Shown piece by piece: positions 7,153 to 7,387 of a stretch of DNA of 7,387 nucleotides. Source of the stretch: Actinomycetota bacterium (GTDB taxonomy: Bacteria > Actinomycetota > Actinomycetes > Nanopelagicales > Nanopelagicaceae); assembly GCA_009699645.1 (NCBI GenBank), contig WLNU01000056.1:1-7387 (forward strand), in the 5' to 3' direction. The first letter of the stretch is position 1, and each line of letters opens with the position of its first letter. The notes beneath the pieces were generated by a model that worked only from the letters and a program-made list of their open reading frames with translations, was not told the DNA's origin and searched no databases. The position numbers and the translations under genes were made by a program.

Positions 7153-7387
7153 GAGCGGTAATAGCACTTGGTGCAAATATCGGTAACCCACATGAGAATT
7201 TAGATCTTGCAGTCGCGCTTTTAAAAGAATCAACCGATGTAGTTGCCGTCTCCTCATATTACATAACCGCTCCTGTTGGCGGGCCAGTTCAACCAGATTA
7301 TGTAAATGCAGTCTGTGTTATTGAGAGCGATCTTCCAGCATTGGATTTACTCTCATTGTTACAAGGAATTGAAAAAAGCATGGGCCG
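7149..7387 (+). CDS. folK: 6-hydroxymethyl-7,8-dihydropterin pyrophosphokinase, N-terminal part (cut by window end)
   Basis: FolK transfers pyrophosphate from ATP to 6-hydroxymethyl-dihydropterin, making the direct substrate of FolP. I translated it from the ATG at 7149, whose first four bases overlap the folB stop (ATGA). The frame is open to the window end, giving 79 complete codons of an enzyme normally about 160 residues long. The visible part has 'IALGANIGNP' (5-14, like the family LGSNLG-P start), 'SSYYITAPVGGP' (35-46) with 'QPDYVNAV' (48-55), which is the pterin-binding region, and 'IEKSMGR' at the edge, where the family has I-E..-GR followed by the ATP-binding arginines. The ATP and magnesium site (HPR..RxFVL..L-D region) would lie downstream and cannot be checked. 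Position after folB supports the call. Confidence 0.93.
   Translation, partial: MRAVIALGANIGNPHENLDLAVALLKESTDVVAVSSYYITAPVGGPVQPDYVNAVCVIESDLPALDLLSLLQGIEKSMG

Noticed and set aside
1..7387. A previously undescribed system, such as a defence island, mobile element or CRISPR array.
   Set aside because: Every base beyond about 150 is accounted for by conserved housekeeping genes with intact motifs. No direct repeats, integrase, transposase, toxin-antitoxin pair or unexplained gene is visible.

Overview
The window looks like a chromosomal segment from an actinobacterium with unusually low G+C. By eye it is below 50 % G+C, and AT-ending codons such as TTA, CTT, GAT and GCA are common. The main evidence for Actinobacteria is gene order: tilS-hpt-ftsH-folE-folP-folB-folK is the arrangement known from Mycobacterium and Streptomyces. 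Two further clues agree. FtsH has an 'IPSDQPP' tail motif of the kind seen in mycobacterial FtsH. The NlpC/P60 protein has the coiled-coil layout and Cys-His-Glu active site of RipA/RipC-type hydrolases. Low-G+C actinobacteria with this gene order include streamlined freshwater lineages (acI/Nanopelagicales), which are a plausible source. That placement is an inference, not something proven by the sequence.

Layout: every supported gene is on the + strand. Positions 2-544 hold the 3' end of an ABC-2 type transporter permease, followed at once by a small intrinsic terminator (about 553-574). A 75-base gap, the only substantial non-coding stretch, then leads to a tightly packed run of eight genes. 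These are a secreted NlpC/P60 peptidoglycan hydrolase (620-1822), tilS (1832-2788), hpt (2804-3355), ftsH (3383-5440), folE (5430-6032), folP (6038-6793), folB (6790-7152) and the start of folK (7149 to the window end). Gaps inside the run are 5 to 27 bases. Three junctions overlap: 11 bases at ftsH/folE, and 4 bases of the ATGA type at folP/folB and folB/folK. No terminator is visible inside the run, so it is probably transcribed as one unit, possibly with internal promoters that I cannot identify.

Function: the run joins cell-wall remodelling (NlpC/P60), tRNA-Ile decoding (TilS), purine salvage (Hpt), membrane protein quality control (FtsH) and four steps of tetrahydrofolate synthesis. FolE converts GTP to dihydroneopterin triphosphate. 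FolB makes 6-hydroxymethyl-dihydropterin, FolK pyrophosphorylates it, and FolP condenses it with p-aminobenzoate. Steps not present in the window are removal of phosphates from dihydroneopterin triphosphate, p-aminobenzoate synthesis, FolC and dihydrofolate reductase.

All key catalytic residues I looked for are present, and I see no broken genes, mobile elements, repeats, CRISPR arrays or RNA genes. I looked for a novel system and did not find one: this is a conserved housekeeping region. The points worth a second look are modest. They are the NlpC/P60 gene next to tilS, its palindromic ribosome binding site, the basic N-terminal extension of FtsH, and a hairpin at the end of hpt.
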